Below are positions 51,130 through 63,190 of a stretch of DNA of 64,000 nucleotides, in pieces. The notes below the pieces were generated by a model. That model saw only the letters and a program-made list of their open reading frames with translations, was not told the DNA's origin and did not search any database. How positions within the stretch are numbered: position 1 is the stretch's first letter; each line of letters starts with the position of its first letter. Source of the DNA: CAIKMD01 sp963702925 (GTDB lineage Bacteria > Pseudomonadota > Alphaproteobacteria > ATCC43930 > CGMCC-115725); contig OY969771.1 in NCBI GenBank assembly GCA_963702925.1, positions 4,092,001 through 4,156,000 on the forward strand, written 5' to 3'. The translations under genes were made by a program, and so were the position numbers.

Positions 51130-52698
51130 TTGCCCGCGCGTAAAAGCAAAAAGTCGGCTTCCGAAGGGCGGGCCGGGAATGGTCCGCTCGGCTTCGAGGC
51201 CAAGCTTTGGGCAGCGGCCGATGCGCTGCGCAACAATATGGACGCGGCCGAATACAAGCACGTCGTCCTCGGCCTGATCTTCCTCAAATACATTTCCGAT
51301 GCGTTCGAGGCCAAGCACGAGGAGCTGACGGCGCAGAAAGCCGAGGGCGCCGACCCCGAAGACCCGGACGAATACCGCGCCGCGCGCATCTTCTGGGTGC
51401 CGCCGGAAGCGCGCTGGACCTATCTCAAATCCATGGCGCCGCAGCCGACGATCGGCCAGCTTGTCGACGATGCCATGAGTGCGATCGAGCGCGATAATCC
51501 TTCGCTGAAAGCGGTGCTGCCCAAGGATTATGCCCGCCCCGGCCTCGACAAATCACGCCTGGGGCAGCTCATCAACCTCGTCAGCGAGATCGCGCTCGGC
51601 GCGCCGGCCGATCGCGCCAAGGATACGCTCGGTCGCGTCTATGAGTATTTCCTGTCGCAATTCGCCAGCGCCGAAGGCAAGAAAGGCGGGCAGTTTTATA
51701 CGCCGTCCCATGTCGTGCGCGTGCTGGTCGAAATCCTCGCGCCTTACAAGGGCCGCGTCTACGACCCGTGCTGCGGCTCGGGCGGCATGTTCGTCTCGTC
51801 CGAGAAATTCATCGAGGCACATAGCGGCAAGATCGGCGATATCTCGATCTACGGCCAGGAATCGAATTACACGACCTGGCGCCTCGCCAAGATGAATCTC
51901 GCGATCCGCGGCATTGACGCGCAGATCGCACACGGCGACACCTTTCACGCCGACAAGCATCCCGATCTCAAGGCCGATTACGTCCTCGCCAACCCGCCTT
52001 TCAACGACAGTGATTGGCGCGGCGAGCTCTTGAAAGACGACAAGCGCTGGGTCTACGGCGTGCCGCCCGCCGGCAACGCCAATTTCGCCTGGGTGCAGCA
52101 TTTCATCTATCACCTCGCGCCAATCGGCCTCGCGGGCTTCGTCCTCGCGAACGGCTCGATGTCGTCGAGCCAGTCCGGCGAAGGCGAAATCCGCGCCGCG
52201 ATCGTCGAGGCCGATCTGGTCGATTGCATGGTCGCGCTGCCGGGACAGCTCTTCTATTCGACGCAAATTCCGGTCTGCCTCTGGTTCCTTGCGCGCAACA
52301 AACGCAACGGCCGCTTTCGCGACCGCCGCGGCGAGACCTTGTTTATCGACGCACGCAAATTGGGAACGCTGCGCGATCGCGTGCACCGCGAGTTGAGCGA
52401 CGACGATGTCGCAAAGCTCGCCGGCACCTATCATGCTTGGCGCGGCGATAAGGGCTCTGGCGACTACGCGGACGTGTCTGGCTTCTGCAAAGCCACGACC
52501 ATCGACGACATCCGCAAGCATGATCACGTGCTGACGCCCGGCCGCTATGTCGGCGCCGCGGCCCAGGAAGAGGATTCCGAGCCGTTCGAGGAAAAGATGA
52601 CGCGCCTCGTCGCGCAGCTCCGCGACCAGCAGGAAGAAGCCGCGAAGCTCGACAAGGCCATCGCCGAGAACCTGAAAGGGCTCGGATATGGCGACTGA
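51130..52698 (+). CDS. hsdM: Type I restriction-modification system, DNA methyltransferase subunit
   Basis: A 522-residue adenine methyltransferase. The N-terminal helical domain (LGFEAKLWAAADALRNNMDAAEYKHVVLGLIFLKYISDAF) is followed by the AdoMet motif VYDPCCGSGGMFVSSEKF and the catalytic NPPF in VLANPPFNDSDWRG. With HsdS it recognises and methylates target DNA; with HsdR it forms the restriction enzyme. The start is a TTG at 51130, eight bases after GAGGGG; no ATG gives a full-length protein. It overlaps hsdS by 11 bases. Confidence 0.96.
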   Translation: MPARKSKKSASEGRAGNGPLGFEAKLWAAADALRNNMDAAEYKHVVLGLIFLKYISDAFEAKHEELTAQKAEGADPEDPDEYRAARIFWVPPEARWTYLKSMAPQPTIGQLVDDAMSAIERDNPSLKAVLPKDYARPGLDKSRLGQLINLVSEIALGAPADRAKDTLGRVYEYFLSQFASAEGKKGGQFYTPSHVVRVLVEILAPYKGRVYDPCCGSGGMFVSSEKFIEAHSGKIGDISIYGQESNYTTWRLAKMNLAIRGIDAQIAHGDTFHADKHPDLKADYVLANPPFNDSDWRGELLKDDKRWVYGVPPAGNANFAWVQHFIYHLAPIGLAGFVLANGSMSSSQSGEGEIRAAIVEADLVDCMVALPGQLFYSTQIPVCLWFLARNKRNGRFRDRRGETLFIDARKLGTLRDRVHRELSDDDVAKLAGTYHAWRGDKGSGDYADVSGFCKATTIDDIRKHDHVLTPGRYVGAAAQEEDSEPFEEKMTRLVAQLRDQQEEAAKLDKAIAENLKGLGYGD

Positions 52699-53862
52699 CG
52701 GCTGGAGGCGCATTCCTCTCGGGAAGTTCGTGACCCTGCAACGCGGTCATGATTTGCCGGAAGAGCGCCGCCGGCCGGGGAATGTTCCGATCTTAGGTTC
52801 TTTCGGAATAACCGGCGGACACGACGAAGCGAAGGCGAAAGGACCAGGCGTAACGGTCGGTCGAAGCGGAGCATCCTTTGGAACCGTTACCTACTCGAAA
52901 ATCGATTTTTGGCCATTGAACACAGCGCTTTACGTTGTCGATTTCCATGGCAACGACGAACGATTTGCGTATTATTTTCTCAAGTGCTTCGACTTTCGCG
53001 GCTACAACTCGGGAAGCGCTCAGCCATCGCTGAATTGCAATTTTATTCATCCGGTACTGGTCGATATTCCGCCCGTGTCGGAGCAGCACGCTATCGCCCA
53101 GATTCTCGGTACCCTCGACGACAAGATCGAACTGAATCGGCGGATGAGCGGGACGCTGGAGGCAATGGCGCGAGCGCTGTTCAAATCCTGGTTCATCGAT
53201 TTCGATCCCGTCCGCGCCAAAGCCGAAGGCTGCGATACCGGATTGGCGAACCCGATAGTCGATTTCTTTCCTTCAAGATTTTCTGCGTTCTGACCTAGGC
53301 GATATTCCTGATGGCTGGGAGGTTCGTAAGCTTGGTGATCTAATCGAACTCGCATATGGAAAGGCTCTAACGGCCGAAGATCGTGCCGAAGGAAATATAC
53401 CGGTTTTCGGCTCGAACGGGCAGGTAGGTTGGCATGAACTCTTGGCTGGCTCGCGGCCCAGGGATTGTTGTTGGCAGGAAAGGCAATCCCGGCACAGTGA
53501 CGTGGGCAGAAACGGATTATTTCGTTATCGATACTGCTTTTTATGTGGTCCCTAAGGAAGTTAACTGCAGTCTGCATTTCCTGTTTCAGGCGCTGAAGGC
53601 GCACGATCTGGCGTCTCTTGGTGCTGACTCGGCCGTACCCGGTTTGAACAGGAATATGGCCTACATGAGTTTGCAGGTTGTTCCGCCCCGCTCGCTTACG
53701 GATGAATTCGAATTGATCGCTGGTTCGATTTCAGCGCGAGCGGATCATTGCGCGACGGAATCACGCAGCCTCTCGGTTCTCCGCGACACCCTTCTGCCCA
53801 AGCTCATCTCGGGCGAAATCCGGCTGAGAGAGGCCGAAAAGCTGGTCGAGGCCGCTCTCTGA
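52688..53862 (+). pseudogene. hsdS: Type I specificity subunit hsdS, broken by two frameshifts
   Basis: The first 201 residues read well: TRD1 (WRRIPLGKFVTLQRG, then GPGVTVGRSGASFGTVTYSKIDFWPLNTALYVVD) and the first conserved helix (ISEQHAIAQILGTLDDKIELNRRMSGTLE-like). The frame stops at 53293, but SDLGDIPDGWEVRKLGDLIELAYGKAL continues one frame later, and from about 53430 another frame carries RGPGIVVGRKGNPGTVTW and the final helix (SVLRDTLLPKLISGEIRL). The total length is 391 codons plus two bases, so two single-base insertions, or reading errors, explain it. No simple repeat marks either site. As it stands, only half of the specificity subunit would be made. Confidence 0.85.
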
Positions 53863-54122
53863 TGCCCGAACTTTCGCGCTTTTTCGGCATCATCATTACG
53901 CTCTATTATAACGATCATGTTCCGGCGCATTTCCATATCCGCTACGGGAGCCAGCGCGCCATTATGGCGATCGAAACCTTGGCCGTGATCGAGGGCGAGC
54001 TGTCGCCCCGGGTGCGCGGCCTCGTCGTCGAATGGGCGGCGCTTCACCGCGACGAGTTGCGCGAGGACTGGAACCTCGCCTTGCAGCACGCGCCGCTGAA
54101 ACCGATTGCGCCGTTGGAGTAA
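53862..54122 (+). CDS. DUF4160 family protein
   Basis: A protein of 86 residues with the DUF4160 pattern MPELSRFFGIIITLYYNDHVPAHFHIRYGSQRAIMAIETLAVIEGELSPRVRGLVVEWAALHRDELREDW. The N-D-H-x-P-A-H-F-H motif and W-x-x-x-x-x-x-E-L-x-x-x-W are characteristic. DUF4160 is frequently paired with DUF2442 in small operons that look like toxin-antitoxin or regulatory modules; function unproven. Its ATG overlaps the hsdS stop by one base (TGATG). Confidence 0.85.
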   Translation: MPELSRFFGIIITLYYNDHVPAHFHIRYGSQRAIMAIETLAVIEGELSPRVRGLVVEWAALHRDELREDWNLALQHAPLKPIAPLE

Positions 54123-54126
54123 TGCC

Positions 54127-54408
54127 ATGCTGAGCGATATCGTCGAAGTGCGCTATCTCGAAGCCTATCGCTTGTTCCTGCGGTTCTCCGATGGCCGCTC
54201 GGGCGAGCTCGACCTTCAGCCGCTGCTCGATTTCACCGGAGTCTTCGCGCCGCTGCGCGAGCCTGCCTATTTTGCCCAGGTTCGCGTCGAGCCCGATAGC
54301 GGCACGATCGTCTGGCCCAACGGCGCCGATCTCGATCCCGACGTTCTGCGCCACGCCCTCACCGGCGAGTCTTTGCCCGGCCAAGATTCGGCGCGCCGCG
54401 CCGGATAG
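54127..54408 (+). CDS. DUF2442 family protein
   Basis: A 93-residue protein starting MLSDIVEVRYLEAYRLFLRF. It fits DUF2442: V-x-Y-L-x-x-Y-x-L-x-L-x-F-x-D-G, ELDLQPLLDFTGVFAPLREPAYFAQVRVEPDSGTIVWPNGADLDPDVL. It starts four bases after the DUF4160 gene and ends two bases before hsdR. The family forms a small beta domain and is the usual partner of DUF4160. Its place inside the hsd operon suggests common transcription. Confidence 0.88.
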   Translation: MLSDIVEVRYLEAYRLFLRFSDGRSGELDLQPLLDFTGVFAPLREPAYFAQVRVEPDSGTIVWPNGADLDPDVLRHALTGESLPGQDSARRAG

Positions 54409-54410
54409 AG

Positions 54411-57551
<3,141 letters not shown>

Positions 57552-57629
57552 CTTGATGCCACGATGCTGGATTGGTTCGTCGTTCCGGGACGGCTCGCAA
57601 TGAGGGATTGGGTCTGCTAAAACTCGGCC

Positions 57630-58466
57630 ATGGTTTCAAAGCACGTCCATATCGGCAATCTGACCCTTGGCAATGACCGGCCTTTGGCGCTGATTGCCGG
57701 GCCTTGCGTGCTGGAAAGCCGCGCGCATGCGCTCGAAATGAGTCACGCGCTGGTCGAGCTGACCGCAAAGCTCGGTATCGGTCTCATTTATAAAACCTCC
57801 TTCGACAAGGCGAACCGCACGTCGATTTCGTCCGAACGCGGCATGGGGCTCGAAGCAAGCTTGCCCATCCTCGCCGAGCTGCGCGAGAAATATGGCTGCC
57901 CGGTTCTGACCGACGTGCACGAGCCCGGCCAATGCGCAGCGGTTGCCGAAGCGGTCGACGTGCTGCAGATCCCGGCCTTTCTTTGCCGCCAGACCGAATT
58001 GCTGGTTGCGGCAGGCAAGACCGGCCGCGCCATCAATGTGAAGAAAGGGCAGTTCCTCGCGCCCTGGGATATGAAGAACGTGGCGAAGAAGATCGCGAGC
58101 ACGGGCAACGAGAACATCCTTTTGTGCGAGCGCGGCGTGTCCTTCGGCTATAACACTTTGGTTTCGGATATGCGCTCGCTGCCGATCCTCGCCGAGACCG
58201 GCTATCCGGTCGTGTTCGACGCCACCCATTCGGTGCAGCAGCCGGGCGGGCAGGGCGAGGTTTCGGGCGGCGAGCGGCGTTTCGTGCCGGTGCTGGCGCG
58301 CGCCGCGGTCGCGGTCGGCGTCGCCGCGGTCTTCATGGAAACCCATCAGGACCCGGATCACGCGCCGTCGGACGGGCCGAACATGGTTCACTTGAAAGAC
58401 ATGCCGGCGCTTTTGGAGCAGCTTATCGAATTCGATAGACTGGCGAAGCGGCGCCCCACCGCGTAA
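57630..58466 (+). CDS. kdsA: 3-deoxy-8-phosphooctulonate synthase (KDO-8-P synthase)
   Basis: A 278-residue TIM-barrel enzyme that joins arabinose 5-phosphate and phosphoenolpyruvate to KDO-8-phosphate for lipopolysaccharide core. Motifs: PLALIAGPCVLESRAHALEM, IYKTSFDKANRTSISSERG, TDVHEPGQCAAVAEAVDVLQIPAFLCRQTELLVAAGKTGRAINVKKGQFLAPWDMKN and VFMETHQDPDHAPSDGPNMV. The second-residue Cys in GPC and His/Asp/Glu of the metal site are kept. Position before eno is conserved. Confidence 0.97.
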   Translation: MVSKHVHIGNLTLGNDRPLALIAGPCVLESRAHALEMSHALVELTAKLGIGLIYKTSFDKANRTSISSERGMGLEASLPILAELREKYGCPVLTDVHEPGQCAAVAEAVDVLQIPAFLCRQTELLVAAGKTGRAINVKKGQFLAPWDMKNVAKKIASTGNENILLCERGVSFGYNTLVSDMRSLPILAETGYPVVFDATHSVQQPGGQGEVSGGERRFVPVLARAAVAVGVAAVFMETHQDPDHAPSDGPNMVHLKDMPALLEQLIEFDRLAKRRPTA

Positions 58467-58487
58467 TCACCCACTCACCCCCACCCG

Positions 58488-58532
58488 CCGAGCGCGACGC
58501 GCTCGGCTTCCCTCCCCCCTCGAGGGGGAGGG
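58488..58532. repeat. Two hairpins between kdsA and eno
   Basis: CCGAGCGCG-A-CGCGCTCGG (58488-58506) has perfect nine-base arms. It is followed by a C-tract/G-tract palindrome around CTCGAG (about 58510-58532) and by GGTTAGGGAGAGGGGGG. The second part looks like a short interspersed repeat common in proteobacterial genomes. The first could end kdsA transcription, but no T run follows. Confidence 0.6.
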
Positions 58533-58571
58533 TTAGGGAGAGGGGGGACTCGTTCGGAATGGAGAGACAGC

Positions 58572-59850
58572 ATGACCGCGATTATCGACATCCACGCGCG
58601 CGAAATCCTAGACAGCCGCGGCAATCCGACGGTCGAGGTCGATGTGAGGCTCGAGAACGGCGTCACTGGCCGCGCTGCCGTGCCTTCGGGCGCTTCGACC
58701 GGCGCGCATGAAGCGGTCGAGCTGCGCGACGGCGACAAGAAGCGCTATGGCGGCAAGGGCGTGCTGAAAGCGGTCGAATCCGTCAATGGCGAGATTTTCG
58801 ATGCGTTGTCCGGCTTCGACGCGGCAGGGCAGCTGGCGCTCGACCGCGCCATGATCGAGCTCGACGGCACGCCGAACAAGGCGCGGCTGGGCGCCAATGC
58901 GATCTTGGGCGTGAAGTCTCGCCGCGGCCAAGGCGGCGGCGGCCGATCTCGGTCAGCCGCTCTATCGCTATGTCGGCGGGCCGCATGCGCGCACTCTGCC
59001 GGTGCCGATGATGAACATCGTCAATGGCGGCGTCCACGCCGACAATCCGATCGACATCCAGGAATTCATGATCATGCCGGTCGCGGCGCCGAGCCTCGCC
59101 GATGCCGTGCGCTGGGGCTCCGAGATTTTCCAGGCGCTGAAAAAGCAGCTGAAAGATGCCGGCCACAACACCAATGTCGGCGATGAAGGCGGCTTCGCGC
59201 CGGCTTTGCGCTCGACCGACGAGGCTTTGACCTTTGTCATGCGCGCGATCGAGGCGGCGGGCTACAAGCCCGGCGAGCAGGTTGCGTTGGCGCTCGATGC
59301 CGCCGCGACCGAGTTCCACGAAGGCGGGCGCTACAACCTCAAAGGCGAGGGCAAAATGCTCGACGCCGGCGGCATGGTGAAATACCTGGCCGATCTGGTC
59401 GCGCGCTATCCCATCGTCTCGATCGAAGACGGCATGGCCGAGGATGATTGGGAAGGCTGGGCGGAGCTGACCAAGGTTTTGGGCGGGAAAGTCCAACTCG
59501 TGGGCGACGATATCTTCGTCACCAACCCGTCGCGGCTGGCCCAGGGCATCAAGCAGGGCATCGCCAATTCGATTCTGGTCAAGGTCAACCAGATCGGCAC
59601 GTTGAGCGAGACCTTGGACGCGGTCGAACGCGCGCATCGCGCCGGCTACACCTCGGTGTTTTCGCACCGGTCCGGCGAAACCGAGGACTCGACCATCGCC
59701 GATCTTGCCGTCGCAACCAATTGCGGCCAGATCAAAACTGGGTCGCTGTCGCGTTCCGACCGGCTTGCCAAATACAATCAGCTCATCCGCATCGAGGAGG
59801 AGCTGGGCGCCGAAGCGCGCCATCCGGGGCGGGCCGCGTTGCGGCGATGA
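58572..59850 (+). pseudogene. eno: Enolase with a one-base frameshift
   Basis: The 5' part (58572 to about 58913) codes MTAIIDIHAREILDSRGNPTVEVDV up to RLGANAILGV. One base later the frame continues SLAAAKAAAADLGQPLYRYVGGPHARTLPVPMMNIVNGG and the complete enolase C-terminus, including SIEDGMAEDDWEGW, VGDDIFVTNP and SHRSGETEDSTIADLAVATNCGQIKTGS. The sequence GTGAAGTCTC at 58911-58920 has one extra A; removing it gives 425 intact residues with all catalytic residues. Enolase is normally single-copy and essential, so a sequencing error or an additional copy elsewhere is more likely than real loss. Confidence 0.9.
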
Positions 59851-59975
59851 GAGAAATAATTATTTTGAAAGAAGCAGTTGACGGGTTTCGTTAACGCAAA
59901 TTCGCAATCTGTTATTTCTTTTATTAGGGGTCGTCGTGGCATGCTGTCGGCCTTACTCATGATTCGCCCCTTGCC

Positions 59976-61352
59976 ATGACCCAGTCCATTGCCGCTTTGA
60001 TCCTTGCTGCCGGCAAAGGCACGCGCATGAAATCGGACCGGCCGAAGGTCCTGCATGCGGTCGCCAACCGGCCGATGATCCGGCATGTGGTCGATGTAGC
60101 CGCGTCCTTGGCACCGTCTCGCCTCGTCGCCGTGATCGGGCCGGGCATGGACGATGTCGCCAAGGCGGCCATGCCGGCCAAGACCGTCATCCAGGAATCG
60201 CAGCGCGGCACGGGCGACGCGGTGGCGGCGGCGCGTCGCGAGCTCGAAGGGTTCGATGGCGAGGTGCTGGTGCTTTACGGCGACACGCCGCTGATCACCA
60301 AGGCCACGCTGGAACGGCTGCTTGCCGAACGGCGCCGTCACAGTGCAGCCGTTGCCGTGATCGGCATGCGCCCCGCCGATCCCGGTCCTTATGGCCGGCT
60401 GATTCTGAGCGGCGACGGCACGCTGGACGCGATCGTCGAGGCCAGCGATTCGGACGAATCGCAACGCCAGATCAGTTTGTGCAATTCGGGCGTGATGGCG
60501 ATCGACGGGCGGCGGCTCTTCACGTTGATCGACGCCATCACCACCAGCAATTCGAAACAGGAATATTACCTCACTGACATCGTCGCGATCGCGCGCGGCC
60601 GCGGCATGTCTTGCGCCGCGATCGAGGCGCCGGCGGAAGAGATGATGGGCGTCAATTCGCGCGCCGAGCTGGCCGCGGCCGAAGCCGCGATGCAGCGCCG
60701 GTTGCGTGGGAAGGCGATGGCAGATGGCGTGACCTTCGTCGCGCCCGAAACCGTGTTTCTCTCGGCCGACACCAAGATCGGTAAGGATTGCGTGGTCGGG
60801 CCTTTCGTCGTTTTCGATCTGGGCGTGACGATCGGCGAACGGGTCGAGATTCCGGCTTTCTGCCATCTCGCCGGCGCTACGGTCGGCGACGATGCGATCA
60901 TCGGCCCGTTCGCGCGGCTGCGCCCGGGGGCGGCGCTGGCGGCCGGTGTCCATATCGGCAATTTCGTCGAAGTGAAGAACGCGACCCTGGCGGCGGGCGT
61001 CAAAGCCAATCATCTCGCCTATCTTGGCGATGCGGCGATCGGCGCCGGCACGAATATCGGCGCCGGCACCATTACCTGCAATTACGACGGCATCGCCAAG
61101 CACCGTACCGAGATCGGCGCGCAAGTTTTCATCGGCTCCAATTCGTCGTTGGTTGCGCCGGTCAAGATCGGCGACGGCGCGATGGTCGGCGCGGGCAGCG
61201 TGATCACCGCGGATGTGGCGCCGGATGCGCTGGCGCTGGGCCGCGGCCGGCAAGTCGTGAAGAAAGGCCGCGCTGCCGCGTGGCGCCGCAAGAACGCAAA
61301 GGCCGGCGCGCCCGCCAAGGCGAAAGCGAAACCGAAACGGAAGAAGCGCTGA
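59976..61352 (+). CDS. glmU: Bifunctional GlcNAc-1-P uridyltransferase / GlcN-1-P acetyltransferase
   Basis: A 458-residue enzyme making UDP-GlcNAc. The N-terminal pyrophosphorylase has LILAAGKGTRMKSDRPKVLHAVANRPM, RGTGDAVAAARRELEGFDGEVLVLYGDTPLI. The C-terminal left-handed beta helix has hexapeptide repeats (VGPFVVFDLGVTIGERVEIP, IGNFVEVKNATLAAGVKANHLAYLGDAAIGAGTNIGAGTITCNYDG) and the acetyltransferase His/Lys/Tyr region. The last 25 residues are an unusual Lys/Ala tail (AKAGAPAKAKAKPKRKKR). It overlaps glmS by one base (TGATG). Confidence 0.97.
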   Translation: MTQSIAALILAAGKGTRMKSDRPKVLHAVANRPMIRHVVDVAASLAPSRLVAVIGPGMDDVAKAAMPAKTVIQESQRGTGDAVAAARRELEGFDGEVLVLYGDTPLITKATLERLLAERRRHSAAVAVIGMRPADPGPYGRLILSGDGTLDAIVEASDSDESQRQISLCNSGVMAIDGRRLFTLIDAITTSNSKQEYYLTDIVAIARGRGMSCAAIEAPAEEMMGVNSRAELAAAEAAMQRRLRGKAMADGVTFVAPETVFLSADTKIGKDCVVGPFVVFDLGVTIGERVEIPAFCHLAGATVGDDAIIGPFARLRPGAALAAGVHIGNFVEVKNATLAAGVKANHLAYLGDAAIGAGTNIGAGTITCNYDGIAKHRTEIGAQVFIGSNSSLVAPVKIGDGAMVGAGSVITADVAPDALALGRGRQVVKKGRAAAWRRKNAKAGAPAKAKAKPKRKKR

Positions 61353-63175
61353 TGTGCGGGATCGTCGGCTTTATCGGACGCGGGGAAGCGGCGCCGCTCT
61401 TGTTGGAAGGGCTGAAGCGTCTCGAATATCGCGGCTATGATTCGGCCGGGATCGCGACTTTGGTCGATGGCGCGATCGAGCGCCGCCGCGCCGAAGGCAA
61501 GCTTTCGGCGCTTGCCGAACTTCTCGCCAAGCGGCCGCTCAAAGGCAGCATCGGCATCGGCCATACGCGTTGGGCGACGCATGGCATTCCGAGCGAAGCC
61601 AATGCGCATCCGATCGCCACGCGCGAGGTCGCGGTCGTCCATAACGGCATCATCGAGAATTTCCAAGAGCTGAAGGCCGAGCTCGTCGCGGCCGGCATGA
61701 CTTTCGAAAGCCAGACCGATACCGAAGTCGTCGTCCAGCTTCTCACGCGCTATCTGCGCGACGGATTATCGCCCGAGGACGCCGTGGCCAAGGCGCTGAA
61801 GCGCCTCGAAGGCGCCTTCGCGCTGGTGATGCTGTTCGCGGGCCACTCCGATTTCTTCATCTGCGCGCGGCGCGGCTCGCCGCTTGCCATCGGCTTCGGC
61901 GACGGCGAGATGTATGTCGGCTCGGATGCGCTGGCGCTGGCGCCGCTCACCCGCCGCATTCTCTATCTCGAGGAAGGCGACTGGGCGGTGGTGACCGCCA
62001 AAGGCGCCGCGATCCGCGACGCCGCGGGCAAGAAGGTCGAGCGGGCGGTGAAGGAAACCGCGCTGTCGGGCGCTTCTACCGGCAAAGGCAACCACGCCCA
62101 TTACATGAAAAAGGAAATCTTCGAACAGCCGGCGGTGATGGGCGACACGCTGAGCGAGCATTTCAACCCGGTGACGCGCACGGTCACCTTGCCGTCTCTG
62201 CCGTTCGATCTGGCCGCGATTACGCACGTCACGATCATCGCCTGCGGCACGTCTTATCACGCGGGCTTGGTGGCAAAATACTGGATCGAGCAATTGGCGC
62301 GCGTGCCGGTCGAGGTCGATATCGCCTCGGAATTCCGCTACCGCGCGGCGGACATGCCGAAAGGCGGGCTGGCATTGTTCATCTCGCAATCGGGCGAGAC
62401 CGCCGACACTTTGGCGGCCTTGCGCTATGCGCGCAGCCAAGGGCAATACATCGTCGCGGTGGTGAACCAGCCGGAAAGCTCGATCGCGCGCGAATCCGAT
62501 GCCGTGCTCGCGACCCATGCGGGACCGGAGATCGGCGTCGCCTCGACCAAGGCCTTCACGACGCAGCTGATGGTGCTCGCTTGCCTGGCGATTGCGCTGG
62601 CGCGCGCGCGCGGGAAGATCGATGCGGCGAAGGAAGCGGCGCTCTCGACCGCTTTGACCGAAGTGCCGTCGCGCGCGAGCGAGGTGCTCAACCATGACGA
62701 GCGCATCGCCGCGATGGCGCCGTGGTTCGCCCGCGCGCGCGATGTGCTTTATCTCGGCCGCGGCACGGCCTATCCTTTGGCGCTCGAAGGCGCCTTGAAG
62801 CTCAAGGAAATCTCCTACATCCACGCCGAAGGCTATGCCGCCGGCGAGATGAAGCACGGGCCGATCGCGCTGATCGACGACCGCGTGCCGATCGTGGTGC
62901 TGGCGCCGCGCGATGCGCTGTTCGAGAAGACCTTATCGAACGTGCAGGAGGTCTTGGCGCGCGGCGGCAAGGTGGTAATGATCTCCGACCGCGAAGGCTT
63001 GGCGCGGCTCGACGGACAGCTCACCTATGCGATCGAAGTGCCGACTTGCGATCCGTTCGTTGCGCCGTTGCTTTATGCCATTCCGGCGCAGCTTCTCGCC
63101 TATCACGTCGCAGTCGCCAAAGGCACCGATGTCGATCAGCCGCGCAACCTCGCCAAAAGCGTGACGGTGGAGTAG
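61352..63175 (+). CDS. glmS: Glucosamine-fructose-6-phosphate aminotransferase
   Basis: A 607-residue enzyme that makes glucosamine-6-phosphate from fructose-6-phosphate and glutamine, feeding GlmU. Cys 2 (MCGIVGFIGRGEAAPLLLEGLKRLEYRGYDSAG) is the glutaminase nucleophile. Two SIS domains follow (CGTSYHAGLVAKYWIEQ; SQSGETADTLAALRYARSQGQ; GRGTAYPLALEGALKLKEISYIHAEGYAAGEMKHGPIALI) with the C-terminal DQPRNLAKSVTVE typical of the family. I chose the ATG at 61352 so that Cys 2 follows directly. No glmS ribozyme is expected in this class, and none is seen. Confidence 0.97.
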   Translation: MCGIVGFIGRGEAAPLLLEGLKRLEYRGYDSAGIATLVDGAIERRRAEGKLSALAELLAKRPLKGSIGIGHTRWATHGIPSEANAHPIATREVAVVHNGIIENFQELKAELVAAGMTFESQTDTEVVVQLLTRYLRDGLSPEDAVAKALKRLEGAFALVMLFAGHSDFFICARRGSPLAIGFGDGEMYVGSDALALAPLTRRILYLEEGDWAVVTAKGAAIRDAAGKKVERAVKETALSGASTGKGNHAHYMKKEIFEQPAVMGDTLSEHFNPVTRTVTLPSLPFDLAAITHVTIIACGTSYHAGLVAKYWIEQLARVPVEVDIASEFRYRAADMPKGGLALFISQSGETADTLAALRYARSQGQYIVAVVNQPESSIARESDAVLATHAGPEIGVASTKAFTTQLMVLACLAIALARARGKIDAAKEAALSTALTEVPSRASEVLNHDERIAAMAPWFARARDVLYLGRGTAYPLALEGALKLKEISYIHAEGYAAGEMKHGPIALIDDRVPIVVLAPRDALFEKTLSNVQEVLARGGKVVMISDREGLARLDGQLTYAIEVPTCDPFVAPLLYAIPAQLLAYHVAVAKGTDVDQPRNLAKSVTVE

Positions 63176-63190
63176 GGCGGGCAGGAAAAG

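Noticed and set aside
59851..59975. AT-rich gap before glmU as a possible riboswitch or horizontally acquired patch
   Set aside because: It is only 125 bases long, with TTGACG but no good -10 box and no conserved fold; a plain promoter is the simplest reading.
59778..61253. 491-codon frame antisense to glmU
   Set aside because: glmU is unambiguous, and the antisense frame has no start signal or domain.
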